NCBI GenBank assembly: GCA_031002005.1
Contig: CM061921.1
Span: 127,812,597-127,876,596, forward strand
Origin: Vandiemenella viatica
Lineage: Eukaryota; Arthropoda; Insecta; Orthoptera; Morabidae
DNA length: 64,000 nucleotides
Direction: 5' to 3'
Shown: positions 21,588 to 32,538 of the stretch, in pieces
Numbering within the stretch: position 1 is the stretch's first letter
Layout: each line of letters starts with the position of its first letter
Translations under genes and position numbers: made by a program
The notes under the pieces: generated by a model
Seen by the model: only the letters and a program-made list of their open reading frames with translations
Databases searched by the model: none
Told to the model about the DNA's origin: nothing

Positions 21588-22046
21588 TATATGGCTAACG
21601 GGTGATGCCTGGTATGTGTTGGCCCCTCCCCTCTTATTAACCACTTTTTCTTCTCGACTAGGGTAACAGAAGATTATATTGGGATTTATTAGGTGATATT
21701 ATATCCTATTGCATGGTTGCTATTATAAAAAAAAAAAAAATATATTAAATCCTGTTATTCTAATGACTTTTACTTATAGAAATATTAACACCACCCCAAA
21801 CCAATATTCAGCAGCACTTATTAGTAGGTATTAATTAAATCCATAAAGCAGAAAATTCACATAGTTTGCAGTATGTAGACATAATTACAATTTTTATACA
21901 ACTGTGATGGGTTTTTCACTTGAATGCAAAGATCATGGGTTCGAACTAGGTATAAAATATTATTTCATACCGTGTAACTTATATTTGTAGAGCGACACTC
22001 CGGCAGATTCCAAAACCGTTTATTTGACTGAAACTGGATAGACAGT

Positions 22047-22308
22047 ACCTGAAAATACAGAGTGGTAGTTTTATAGAGACTTGTGTGCTGTTTCACGGTT
22101 ACTTTACCACTCTCGCTCTAGTCGTCCCGGCCTCCCTATAAGAGTCATCTGAAAGTTTTTCGCTTTCGTTTTTTGCTATAAGATTACGCTGTTAATTTTG
22201 CAATACAAACAAACATGCGATAGTTTTGTATTTTACAGATATATGGCCATTCAAACGCCGGTAAATAGCTGTCCCGGAATTTTAAATGAATGCCATATGT
22301 TCTGAATG
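22047..22308. other. Unassigned spacer
   Basis: Unique sequence between the inverted duplication and the small CxxC ORF. No repeat or coding signal was seen. Confidence 0.35.
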
Positions 22309-22566
22309 CTATTCATAGTCCCGATAAGACCCTTTTCTTGAATCTGTCAACGTTGTTCGCCGTTTCTGAAACATTAGTGACGGTGTCTCTAACAAATACA
22401 TTAAGTTACTGTAGGAACCACGACAAATGCGGCAGACGTTTCCGTGCTCTGAGTTGGGACTCTTAACAACAGAGACCACACGTTGGTGGCAGTGCGAGCA
22501 CAATATTTTCCTATTGTTTGCTGGGAGTTGCAGCGGAGATCGCATGCGTCCATTGTGCTGAGTCAA
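22309..22566 (-). CDS. Small ORF with two CxxC pairs, function unknown
   Basis: An 85-codon minus-strand frame with Met at 22566. It holds ILCSHCHQRV and, 18 residues later, CRICRG, giving CX2C-X18-CX2C, a zinc-ribbon-like arrangement. The rest is basic and polar with no membrane segment or signal peptide. It begins 13 bp from the TATA box of the + strand candidate gene at 22656, so the two would be divergently transcribed. I do not recognise the family. It could be a real small gene, a viral-type early gene linked to the Polinton downstream, or chance. Confidence 0.35.
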   Translation of the reverse strand: MTQHNGRMRSPLQLPANNRKILCSHCHQRVVSVVKSPNSEHGNVCRICRGSYSNLMYLLETPSLMFQKRRTTLTDSRKGSYRDYE

Positions 22567-22578
22567 CCAGCTGATTGG

Positions 22579-22586
22579 GTATAAAA
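22579..22586 (+). promoter_or_regulatory. TATA box upstream of the micro-exon candidate gene
   Basis: GGGTATAAAAACC lies 70-77 bp before the ATG at 22656. An arthropod initiator-like TCAGT occurs at 22622-22626, somewhat farther from the TATA box than usual. CACC directly precedes the ATG, a good start context. Confidence 0.5.
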
Positions 22587-22655
22587 ACCAAGCTCTTCGT
22601 CACTTCTGCTCCGACTGTCGATCAGTTCGTAGCTCTCGTTTGACTCCAGATCACC

Positions 22656-23991
22656 ATGTCTCGGCCAAATTTCTTCTTCAGTGAAAAAGATAAGCTGAAA
22701 ATTAATAATAAAATATTCTACACAGTTATCTCTTAATTAGTATTCTATACATTCTGTTTCTTTTACAGATATGCAGTTATTATGGGACGAAATAAACAAT
22801 TTGTCGACTCTTGTTGGTAAGGAAATACATAAAGATTTGTTTTACTGTCCATTATGTTAGTCTTTAAACTTAAGTGATTAAATTTAAGCGTTGACAGTTT
22901 TTGTGTTCACAAATTCACCCGTAGGCCTTGATGATGACACTGCACTGCCATCTACAGATTTTTTTGAAGTTGGTAACAATAATTTTTAATAAGTATTTAA
23001 TTTTTTGTTATTTCACTTTTAACTATATTATTCTTCCTTCAGAAATTCCCAATTTCGAGAAATATTTATTTTCACAATCTGGTGGTGAGTTATCATCTAT
23101 TTTAATTTGATGTTTTATTTCTTTGTATACATTTATATTAATAATTGACTTCTGTTTCATACACGCAAGCAAGTTCCACAAGCTACCAGCAAGTACCAGC
23201 ACGGAGCCTACCAAACGGACGGAGACTCCAGTACTGCCAAGTTAAGGGAACGTCCATAAACTACGTAGCTCCATTTTGGCCTCCTATGAACCTACCTTCC
23301 CACCATGTAGCCCGACACAGCTTTTTTTCCCAATTGATTCTAGAAGACATTTTGTACTGTTTTCTCTTGTCAGAGTATCATAAATTACATACGGAGATAA
23401 TTAAATGACGGAAATAAATATTCACATGTTGTTGTGTGTTCTGTACCTTATTTTAACTTTGAAAATAACATGAAACCCTACTCCCCCCATCTTACCCACG
23501 TAGTCCAGAGTTACCTTCCAGCCAACCGCTCCCCCCCCCCCCCCCACACACACACACGTAGACCAAGCCACGTATATGGACACCCCCTAAGTATTAACTT
23601 CTTTACTATACAATTTGAAGATACGAGTTCTTTTTTTCATGCAACTAAAAAGAGTTTTTTCTGTTTCAGGATCATCTCAGTGGAGTTTAGAGGTTTCCAG
23701 GGTCACAGCAAAGACTGTCATCTTCCAGCTTAACATCAACGACTCCACCTCAGTTGTGGATTATCTTCATTGGTACCACCACCTACAACCAGCCATGTTT
23801 CATCTACATATATACTCTGCAATTCACAAAATTGTGGGTGGCTAATAGTAGGTTTATTTCTGATTACTATCGCCTTTTTCACTAACATTCATTTAATGTT
23901 TCCATGTTACTTAAATTTTTCTTTTTCTATTTCAGAGCTGTTGAAGTGGAGCCTGCCATCGTACCGCTCACCATTTCAAGCAACAAGTTAG
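22656..23991 (+). CDS. Candidate spliced gene made of phase-1 micro-exons, function unknown
   Basis: From ATG at 22656 a set of short exons can be read with consensus splice signals. Exon 1 is 22656-22680 (MSRPNFFF, donor gtgaaa). Exon 2 is 22769-22816 (48 bp; acceptor tttacag; MQLLWDEINNLSTLV; donor gtaagg). Exon 3 is 22925-22972 (48 bp; LDDDTALPSTDFFEV; donor gtaaca). Exon 4 is 23043-23084 (42 bp; IPNFEKYLFSQSG; donor gtgagt). Exon 5 starts at 23170 (SSTSYQQVPARSLPN) and ends near 23239, where a MITE disturbs its donor. Exon 6 starts at 23670 (acceptor ctgtttcag; SSQWSLEVSRVTAK). Exon 7 starts at 23936 (acceptor ctatttcag; LLKWSLPSYRSPFQATS, stop ending at 23991). Every junction through exon 4, and every acceptor, fits phase 1. 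The end of exon 6 is unclear. No signal peptide or known domain is seen. The product is unknown, and it may be a broken gene. Confidence 0.45.
23246..23587. mobile_element. PIF/Harbinger-type MITE, TAA target duplication
   Basis: The left end GGGAACGTCCATAAACTACG and the right end (complement GGGGGTGTCCATATACGTGG) are inverted. TAA flanks it at 23243-23245 and 23588-23590, the TWA target typical of PIF/Harbinger elements. A C run and CA repeat lie inside. A second copy is at 31120-31504. It is inserted in the 5' splice-site region after exon 5 of the micro-exon candidate. Confidence 0.75.
23803..23836 (-). repeat. Tail scrap of the (TAGATG)n SINE
   Basis: About 34 bp, TTCATCTACATATATACTCT onward to CAATTCACAAAATTG, equal to the 3' part of the SINE at 4107-4255. 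It lies within or just after exon 6 of the micro-exon candidate. Confidence 0.5.
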
Positions 23992-24109
23992 AAAACATTT
24001 TAGATCCTGTGATTACCAATAGGCCAGAATTACTCTGTGACATTTCAACGAGTACTGGAATAAGTTATCGCAAAGCAGTAATTACCACCGTCAAATTAAT
24101 AACTGAGTG

Positions 24110-25260
24110 AAAAAAGGGAAAAGAACTGATTGTGTGCATATTTGATAAAGTCTCAAAGGAGTGTTTTTGAACTTACCAGAGGAATAATTACCATACCCTC
24201 AAGTTAACAAGAAGTGCCGTTGAAAAGATGTTTCATCAAATTATATGCAGTGTCAGAGAAAGTACTGATATTCACATACCAAAACGAAAAATAAAGGAGG
24301 GAATGATCCGCCGTGGTATACGCTTGACGTCAAAAAATTAATAAGAAAGCAAAGGAGGGTACACTCACGGTCAAGAAAGAACAAGTGTGGTAGACAATTA
24401 GAAATCGTAGATGAGTTAAGAAGACTCGTTAAAAATGCAATGCCTGAGATCTTTAAAAATTTTCGTTGCAACTTTCGTTCTAAGAGCCTCACAGAAAAAC
24501 CAAAATAATTTTGGTCGAACATACGAAAAGTCAGTTGTAGTGAAACAATACCACAGTAGCAATTCACGATTGGTTTGAGGTTTAAGAAACCCGCGATAAA
24601 GCTGACGTACTCAACGCAGAATTCAAAAATACATTCACGGATGAAAATAAGCATAGCACACACATTTTCCCAAGTCGTGTACTGTTAGAGATGGATTCGT
24701 TAGGAATAGTTACTGCAGGTATTATGAAGCAGTTAGAGCTCCTGAAGTGGGAGAAATCACAAAGTAGTGGTGGATTCCAGAATTTTCAGAGTACGTGGCG
24801 GAAATCGGACCTTTCCTGTCTGATATATACTGTAAATTGATAGAAGAGATAAAGTACGTTGTGGCTGAAACTGCAGATAACTCCAATTTTCAAGAAATAA
24901 TATAGAAGGGATCGTAGTAACTACCGTCCCATTTGTATAACATCTGTTTGAAGTAGAGTGATACGCACAAACATTATGAACTTCATAAAAGGAAACAAAT
25001 TTGCTTACACCGAACTACTTGGATTTCAGAAAATAACATAGCTCGCCCTATTTTCATATGACGTAATGAAATTTATTGATACAGGTTCACAAATTTCCAA
25101 ATTTTTTGGTTTTTCAGAAAGCCTTCAACTTTTTGCTTCACAACCGACTTTTAGCCAAGATTCGAGTGTATGAAATATCGAATTAACTTTGTGAAAGGTT
25201 GAAGGATTTTCTAACTGATGGGGTCCCTGTATATCGCCGCTCGATCCGTGAATTCTTGCT
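24110..25260 (+). pseudogene. LINE fragment: endonuclease-RT linker and RT start
   Basis: The + strand, with several frameshifts, reads HIPKRKIKEG, DPPWYT.DVKKLIRKQRR and KSLTEKPK. It then gives FKNTFTDENKHS, LEMDSLGIVTAGIMKQLELL and, after a gap, TPIFKKYNRRDRSNYRPIC. A block with LAKIRVYEI follows. These are the linker and fingers of a LINE reverse transcriptase. The same wording occurs on the minus strand at 41.9-42.4 kb, so the two are copies of one family. It is inactive and truncated at both ends. Confidence 0.75.
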
Positions 25261-25862
25261 ACAATCCTTATGAAACAGTCATAGAATTTATTCTTAGATT
25301 TGGCTGGAATACGTTGGAAAAACAGATGACGTAGGTTTCGTTTGAACTGGTAATCATGCCGCCGCTAACAGGAATGAACCTGCCACTGGCGATCTTGGGA
25401 GATGCCCGACGTTGTAAGCCTCTCACCGCATCTCGTTGGGTAAGTTGACAGTACAACGCTTGAAACTTGAAGACCAGATAAAGTGCCTTTGAAAGTAGAA
25501 ATTACTCTGGAACTATCAGAAATATTAAATTTCTTAGAACCAATAATTACGTTGATGCTTATGATCTTTTGGGTTAAATAACTTCGTGAAATTGTTGGAA
25601 ATTTTTGAACGCGGCCATAAATATTCAGGTTGAGTTTGTTGCTCCAATCGAAATTCAGAAGGACATAGTTTTAAAAATCGACCACATATGTTTTTCCTTT
25701 AAAATGCTTGAGGTCACTCGCAGCACTTCCCTGTCGGCTTGGTACAAAAACTATCTACAGTCAGAGATCAGAGTAAAATTGAGTTAGTTTCAAGAACAGG
25801 AAAGTGGCAAATCTCTTGATAGAATCATATCCCTCAACATCAACATTTCTTAATTCGCAACA
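25261..25862. other. Unassigned; a weak tRNA-like B box only
   Basis: No gene seen. On the minus strand near 25360-25420 a GGTTCATTCC word and an upstream GAGATGCGGTGAGAGGC stretch could be a decayed SINE head, but nothing else supports it. Confidence 0.3.
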
Positions 25863-28790
25863 TTCTATGGGTGGCTTCCTATGCTTCTCTACAAACAGAT
25901 ACCCGTAAAAAAAAATGCCGTTGTCATTACACGAAATGGTGATTACGAACTCTGCTTTCTATGGACCATTCTTTCTTTTCACGTAAAGGTGCTTAAGAGA
26001 CACACAAAAAGATTTAGCATTTACAGGAAGGCATATTTATACTGTCCCATCGATTTTATAGGTATCAAATTTAAATTAAAACTCTCAGACGTTACAAAAT
26101 TCGAGAGGAAAATCCTGAACTACTCATTAAATATTTTTGGTCTGGATATAGTTAATTGTAGGAACTTAGTGGCCAGGAACCCCCATCAAACGTCATACAA
26201 ACGTGGCAACTACATAAATATTTTGATAACTATTGATGGTACTGGAAAATTCTGTTATTGTTGGATTCCCAACTTGTCAGGCCTACTAAAACCGTGACAT
26301 ATGTGCTCAACAATTCGGACGTAAACGTCTCCTGGACTGCCGCGAGTTGATTGCGAACGGTGTATATTGTAAGCGTAGATTTATCAGTCGACGAAGATAA
26401 AAACCTTGTTTTTAAAGATTTTGTGAACAGGATGTACCCATTGTCCTTTACGCAAACTTTGAAACTTTTTCGGAACTTAATAATTCATACAGCCCTCCAC
26501 CAAACACCACTCACACAACCAGAGTCCAGAAACACACCTTTTTCAGTACTGCTTAATAGGTCGTTTGTCCAGACGCACCTAGTCCGCTGCATTTCAACTC
26601 CCTCTCGGGTGTAAATCCCCGAAATGGCTTGTTGGTGAACGCGTCAATCTTGCATGGGAAGTTGATAAAATTTACGAGAAAAATATTGCTCTTGTAATGA
26701 CAGATGAGCAGGAAGCAATGTTTGCTGATGTTGCGGTAAGCTATATATTTGAGAAAGACATTGATTGGGAACAGTACATGTCTATTGTAGGTGAATTTAG
26801 GGTGGCTGCACATTATAAATTCAATTTGCCATTTAAAAATAAAATATACATACCCATTTTCTTCCATATACTTTCTGGGTATAACGCAAATAAAATAGTT
26901 ATGGCTGTATACGACCTCGACGGCTATGAGATGGATGTGCATCCCATAAACACAGAACGATGCATTTCTTTTTCTTAAAAGATTGAATTTCCTTCAATTA
27001 CATTAAGATTTATGGAAAGATGTCGTTTAATGCAGGCCCAATTAGTCGAATTAGTTGGGAACCTTGATGACGGCGACATGCACATTACCAGTGCCCATTT
27101 CATGGAACCCAAGAATTTCCAAATAGTTAAAAGTAAGGGTATTTTCCCTTAGGTGCACAAGGATTCTTGGGATAACCTCACAAAGGACACGCTTCCTCCA
27201 AAGCTAAAATTTTACAATTTATCGTCTGATATTTCGGATACCGATTACGAACACGTGACACAATTGTGGCTGGTTTTCAAAATCAACACATTCAGTGTAT
27301 ATGCAAGTCCGTACATGAGCACAGATGTGAAGCTACTTGCAGATTGTTTAGGAGTGCATTTTAGGGAAAAGTAAACCCTGGATGACGCCTACTACTTTAC
27401 ATTCCCAAGCATTTCGTGGCAAGCTATATTAAACAGCACGCGATTTTAACTGGACCTTCTAATAGATATCGACCTTCTGCTGCTTTTGAAACAAGGAATT
27501 CAAGAAGATATTTGCCAGAGCATCCATCGGTATTCCAAGGCAAAGACCAGGCATATGCCAGAGTGCAACTGTGTGGTGCCAGAGGATTTTATAATATACT
27601 TCGACATAAACAATTTGTACTGTTGTGGCATGTCGGAGTATCTGCCCACTGGTGGGTTTAAATGGCTATAGGCTAGACAGTTTGGGAGCATTGATTTTAT
27701 GAATGTTGTAGCCAAAACGCCTAAGGGTTTCATATTGGAGGTAGATCTAACGATTCCCCATTATAAACACGACGTTATAGCAAACCTTCAACCATGTCCA
27801 GTCCATAATGCCCCTGTAGATTGTACCGTCTCCAAGCTGATGACCACACTGGAGAACAAGGTACGGAATGATCTCCATTACCGAGTACTGCAGAAAAGTG
27901 TAGACCCTGGATTGCTGGTGACCAAAATACACCGGGTAATGTTTTTCAAATATCCACCTTGAATGAACGACTATATACTTTTCAATACGGGTTCTCGTCA
28001 TTTGGCCAAAACAGATAACGATAGGATATTTTTATAAGTTGATGAATAATTCCATTTTCGACAAAACTGTGGAGAACATTCGAAAACACAGTGACCTGAG
28101 GTTCTGTATTAGCTTGGTTGGCCTCCGCGGTGCCAAAAACTCATAACTTTAACATAATTCAAGCAGAAATCTACTTTCAACAAAAACTTTGTGACTGTGG
28201 AGATGATGAAAGTTGGGGTTCTTTTAAATAAGCCAAGTCGGAACCTGTATTCTTCACCTTCCTAATTTGAGGATGAACCGATTTCATTTCGAAATCACGA
28301 GTTCTCAGTTTAGATGTCCTAAATTACTACATATGGACATGGAGAACTTCATTTGTTAGTGAAGGAATGCGATCCATAAGAAGTGATGCACTGTAACAGG
28401 GACGAGCTCGACACGTCCGAATATACACCATAGCACCATAGCACGAGCAATCGTTTCGGGTTACATTACAGTAATGAAATGGCTGTCGTTGTTATGAAGG
28501 ACGAGGTGATTGCTGTGTATGCGAGGTTACGGGATGAAATGTACGAATCCTGGCTCGAGATCGACCTCCGGGTTTGGCTGGCTCCGTCACTTGAAAGCTG
28601 CAAATCGAAGACTACGTAAATTGCCTCAATAAAAAAATTCTCCTTTACCATCTGTAGCAGCGTATATCATTTAACATTCACATTGTAAATACCATTCATA
28701 TCCCCATACCGGGACAAATGATAAGCGGTATATTTTCCCTGACGTGATAGAGACCCTGCCGTGGTGGCCCGAATAAGTAACTGAGTGAAT
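25863..28790 (+). pseudogene. Polinton/Maverick protein-primed DNA polymerase B, decayed
   Basis: The + strand keeps, in order, segments of the type B2 DNA polymerase of Polinton (adintovirus-like) elements. 25881-26297 has RNGDYELCFLWTILS, then KLSDVTKFE and a YCWIPNLSGLL block. 26697-26978 has KIYIPIFFHILSGYNAN, the exonuclease neighbourhood. 27153-27374 has TLPPKLKFYN and STDVKLLADCL. 27590-27670 has FDINNLYCCGMSEYLPTGGF, matching polymerase motif A. 27699-27960 has KTPKGFILEVDL and LHYRVLQ, then LLVTKIHRVMFF. 28400-28790 holds a LDTSEY block, MKDEVIAVYARLR and an YVNCLN block. Stops and frameshifts are spread throughout, so it is an old inactive copy. Such enzymes copy linear DNA from a protein primer. 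Confidence 0.85.
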
Positions 28791-29131
28791 GTTTATATGA
28801 GCGAAGACGAAATATATCCGTTATCCTTGTATTTAGTTTGTAAATATAAGCAGTGAACTGCTTAAGGTGCTGCAAATATATCAACAAGCTGCGGTAAACA
28901 ATTTTTCGATATTGTAAATATATGTTGCACAAAATGTTGTACAAAATTGTAAATAGATACTATACAAATGCTACACATACTTTACTTTTTATAGTTACGG
29001 AACAAACATCAACTATTTTTCATGCAATGCACTTTAAGTTGATTTGTACCGAGTCAATGGAATAAATGTAAAAAAAATGCTGTATAGAGAAAAAAAAAAC
29101 CTTTTAATATAGAATATGTTGTATAGAAAAT

Positions 29132-29500
29132 AATCATTGCTGCATATACAGTGTAAGTTTACTGAGCGTTATTCTCTGTAAAACAGATGCACAGATAAAT
29201 CATTGCTGCACATAGACTGTAAGTTTGTTGAGTGCTGTGTTAATTTGCTTAGTATAGAGACAACCAAAAAAAAAGCATTGCAAAATTTTCTACTGGTATA
29301 TACCGGTGCTGTGATGTGCGCACAGTGGTAGATCATACCTAGACTGTAAGTTTGCTGAGCGATTTGCTCATTTTCTTTGTATAAAGTCAACAGATAAAAA
29401 GACCAGTGCTGTTGTGCCGAGTGCACATTGTAAACCAGACTAAATGTACAGAAAATCATTGCTGAACATAAATTGCAAGTTTGCTGAGTGTTATGCACAT
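29132..29500 (+). repeat. Degenerate tandem repeat between polymerase and integrase
   Basis: The word ATCATTGCTGCACATAGACT followed by GTAAGTTTGCTGAGTGTT recurs in altered form near 29132, 29197, 29331 and 29454. The spacing is about 65 or 125-135 bp, so the basic unit may be about 65 bp with some units lost. No coding sense is seen. Confidence 0.6.
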
Positions 29501-29778
29501 ATGTTTTGTATACAGATCATTCAAGGAAAAAACCAATGTTTGAATCAAAAGTTTATTTATTAAGATAAATTTACATTTTAAATAAAAAATTTGATGAATC
29601 CAAGAGTTATGTCATATATCAATACACCATTAACTCACCGAGAAGATGTTTTATCTTCTCTCATCACTCTTCAACCAAAAAAGCACTTGTAAGTTTTGTT
29701 AGTTATAATTCTTGCTAGCAAAATGTTCCTGCAATATCATCATCTTATTAATCTCTATGTAAATAAGTTAAGCCTGAG

Positions 29779-30445
29779 TTAGTTAAACCTGAATTTTGCA
29801 GAAGTAGTAGTCTTGATATCACTGTACACTGTTGAAACTAGTGAGTTGTCTTTAATATCCCATGGTTTCATCTTAATGGTGCTGCGACACTTGTTATTGT
29901 AACTGGACATTAAGAGACGAAATAATTGAGTCCACTGATGTGAACCACCTTTGCCGAATTCCTGCCACATTGCATTCTTGATAGTTCTGTTGAGTTCTTT
30001 AACTGTTAAAGCTTTAAGATGAGTATACATTGAGCAGTCATTAATACCAGGGAAAGTCATAAGAATCTTAAACTTAAATTGTAAAACTGCTTTCCGTTGT
30101 CAGTCAGTAAACTTTTAGGAACACGATCACCGGTTAGTATTCTCGTCATAGCGTAGGCAAGTACACTAGTTGCTTTGTTCCTGAGTGGTAAAGCCGATTC
30201 AAACATCAAAAAGATATCAATCACCATCGGTATAATTTTGGAGCCACTGTTTTACCAGCATATGAGATCATTTCCACAATGTCGGGTTGCCACACAGAGT
30301 CCTTTGATTACTACGCGCCATTTTAAAAATTCCTTCCTACTGGTCTATAGAGTTCTGTTACAACTTGATCCATGTTATGTTTCAGTCACTGATAAAATTT
30401 CGTTGGAGTGCGCCGTATGCCCTGCTGATATCGATGCAGTATGTA
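29779..30445 (-). pseudogene. Polinton retrovirus-type integrase, decayed
   Basis: The minus strand, in shifting frames, shows VVTELYRPVGRNF and then VWQPDIVEMISYAGKT, the first-Asp region. LLTDNGKQFYN near 30080-30110 is the second-Asp region. From 30060 comes THLKALTVKELNRTIKNAMW, where the expected Glu and Arg positions align, then LLMSSYNNKCRSTIKMKPWD. This order is that of the DDE integrase of Polinton elements, which inserts the linear DNA. It faces the polymerase gene tail to tail. Several stops make it inactive. Confidence 0.78.
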
Positions 30446-31119
30446 ATTTCAATCATTAAACGAGTTCATTCCAATCGTCCCAATTGTAGCAGACTGTTTG
30501 AAGAGTTTAGGCCCGCTGGGAGAGCTCCAGGATGGCCATCTACTGACAGTGGTTGTGAGCGTTGACTAGACACTTACTTGGTGACGAATGTTACTGGTCG
30601 CTCGTCGCTGGTACTCCGGAACAGGATCTAGACTAGTTTACCAATCTGTTTACTTTTAGCTCAGGATCTCTGGTACAAGGAAAGAGATTAAGTGGCATAG
30701 ACAATTTATTCTTCTCTAGGCAGGCAGGTACAACTGTCATACTGCCACGAGGCAAGGATCCAAACACTTTGTCAATATAAAATAGTCGTAGGCTTACTAT
30801 AGTTTCTGGCTGGCTGCCTAGCGAGGGCGTGGCTGGTCTTCGATTCCCGAACAATCTTCAGCACGGCATAGCGACGGCGTGATTACTGAAACTTGAGGTC
30901 GAGCTCAGGTGAACCCGCGCTTATATGTCAACCAGTCGCGTAGACTGACCTGGCGAACTTGCATTTGCGATGGCGTTTCTAGAAGCTTATCCACGAGCCT
31001 TGCTTCCAGAACTTAGCTCGCCGACCTCGATATCTTGCTTACGTGCTTACGACGCATTACGCTGGTAGATCGCCCGTGCTGCGCTTCCAGCGAGCGCTGC
31101 CGCTAATTTACCATCATTA
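30446..31119. other. GC-richer stretch, unassigned, beside Polinton integrase
   Basis: This region is richer in GC than its surroundings and has repeated CGAGC, GCGAGC and GTCGCT words on both strands. It may be the end of another element, but no terminal repeat pair was found. Confidence 0.3.
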
Positions 31120-31504
31120 GGGAGCGTGCATAAACCATGTAGCTCCATTTTGGCCTCCTGTGAACCCCCCCCCCTCCCCCCACGTGGCTTTTGCCTCTAC
31201 CCCCCACCCCTCCCACCACGTAGCACGTAGCTTTTTTCCCTTTTGATTCCAGAAGACATCTTGTACCGTTTTCTCTTGTCAGACTATTTTAAATTACATA
31301 CGGAAATAATTAACTGAAGGAAACAAATATTCACATGCTGTTGTGAGTTCAGTTCTTCATTTTAACTGTGAAAAATGTTATGAAAGGAAAGCTACGTGGC
31401 TTGGCTCGGAACCCTCCCCCCCCCCCACCCCCATGTAGCACAGCGTAGCCTTCCAGCTAACCCCTCCCCCCCTGGACCGAGTCACGTAGTTTGTGCACGG
31501 TCCC
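31120..31504. mobile_element. PIF/Harbinger-type MITE, TTA target duplication
   Basis: Second copy of the 23246 family. The ends are GGGAGCGTGCATAAACCATG and the complement of CTACGTGACTCGG...GCACGGTCCC. TTA is at 31117-31119 and 31505-31507. It contains several C runs. It lies inside the region occupied by Polinton remains. Confidence 0.75.
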
Positions 31505-31525
31505 TTACTTATATTTTATTATTCC

Positions 31526-32538
31526 TTAAAATAATCTGCAGTTATTAAAATGTTCTGTTACACAATACACATATTTCTTCATTGGGATAAGATCGGAACC
31601 CAACTGATGGTAAAGTTTAGAGATTATATATGTATATTTTACTCTGTGAGCAGATTTCAAAACTTTGCAGGATGGACTTGAATGTGCCCTGTGAGCTCTC
31701 GTGTTGTTTAGTATTTCAAAGTAGCTATTCAAGTACTTGGTAGCATAAGTTTTTGTTTGCATTTAAAGAAAAAATGCAGTTCCATTATCCCTTCCGTTCT
31801 CTCATACTCATTACTATCGTTCACGATAACGTCTTCCCCTATAGTCATAAGTAAGTTTCCAAACATTAGTGAATCATACTTCTTGGGGACACCATAGACT
31901 GAATCATCATCTCTTTCATTTCGATTTAGTGATATCAAGATTACTTGATCAAGCCTGAAGACTGCTGCTGCTGAGGTAAGAAAACGTTTTCCATAGTATC
32001 TGTCACAGGCCTTAATTAATCCCTGAAAAATTGTTCAGAGTCATTCTTGCCGCCTTCGGTTCAATTAATTGTGTGGAATTGTATCTCAGGCCTTTAATAT
32101 GCCACATTTGGTCGTTATTGACGCATCCATGTTTAAGCACCGATTGAAGCTTATGGATGTTTACTATTTTAAATCTGATAGTTGTATTCCACTGTAATGG
32201 ATTCTGGGAATTTACCATACAGTTGTTTAGTTATTATAGTCAATTTTTCACCAACTCACTCTTACATCAACATTTTTAGAGACGTTTACAGAGATGATTT
32301 TGCAGTCGACAGGGATTTTGTAATAATTATGCCTGTATCTAGCTCATATAGGAAATTTTTATACGCACTCGTTGTCGTAATAGTAACGAATCTTGTAATC
32401 TCTGTCGATTTTAATTCCTTCGTGAACAAAGTCGTATCGTCAACATCATCAACGTCAATGGGTCCAGTTACATGGTTGAATATTCTACCAGGACAATCCG
32501 AAGTACCTTCTTTTGTAAGAAGTATGCGTCGCAGATGA
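31526..32538 (-). pseudogene. Polinton-associated ORF of unknown function, decayed
   Basis: The best part (31938-31526, two frames) reads LISLNRNERDDDSVYGVPKK, FGNLLMTIGEDVIV and YERTEGIMEL. YFEIL, TRAHRAHSS and VKYTYIISKLY follow. I recall proteins with this order (a D..FGI...IG...I.Y.GT.GL.EL core, then a Y..IL..T.A.R tail) from arthropod Polinton-like elements, with no known role. Upstream minus-strand sequence to about 32538 (CPGRIFNHVTGPIDVDDVDD) may be its N-terminal part. The assignment rests on memory of the pattern and on location. Confidence 0.45.

Larger units (their letters stand above)
19357..22046 (-). repeat. Right arm of the inverted duplication, carrying a later transposon
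   Basis: This is the mirror of 17290-18437. Without the element at 20050-21587 and its TA duplication the arm is about 1150 bp, matching the left arm almost to the base. The outer boundary is where CTGAAACTGGATAGACAGT stops matching (22046). The inner boundary is GCGGATTACCGATC at 19357. The left flank beyond the arm is an old mariner fragment, and the right flank is unrelated. Confidence 0.92.

Noticed and set aside
24253..24663. 136-residue minus-strand ORF
   Set aside because: It is antisense to LINE reverse-transcriptase sequence on the + strand.
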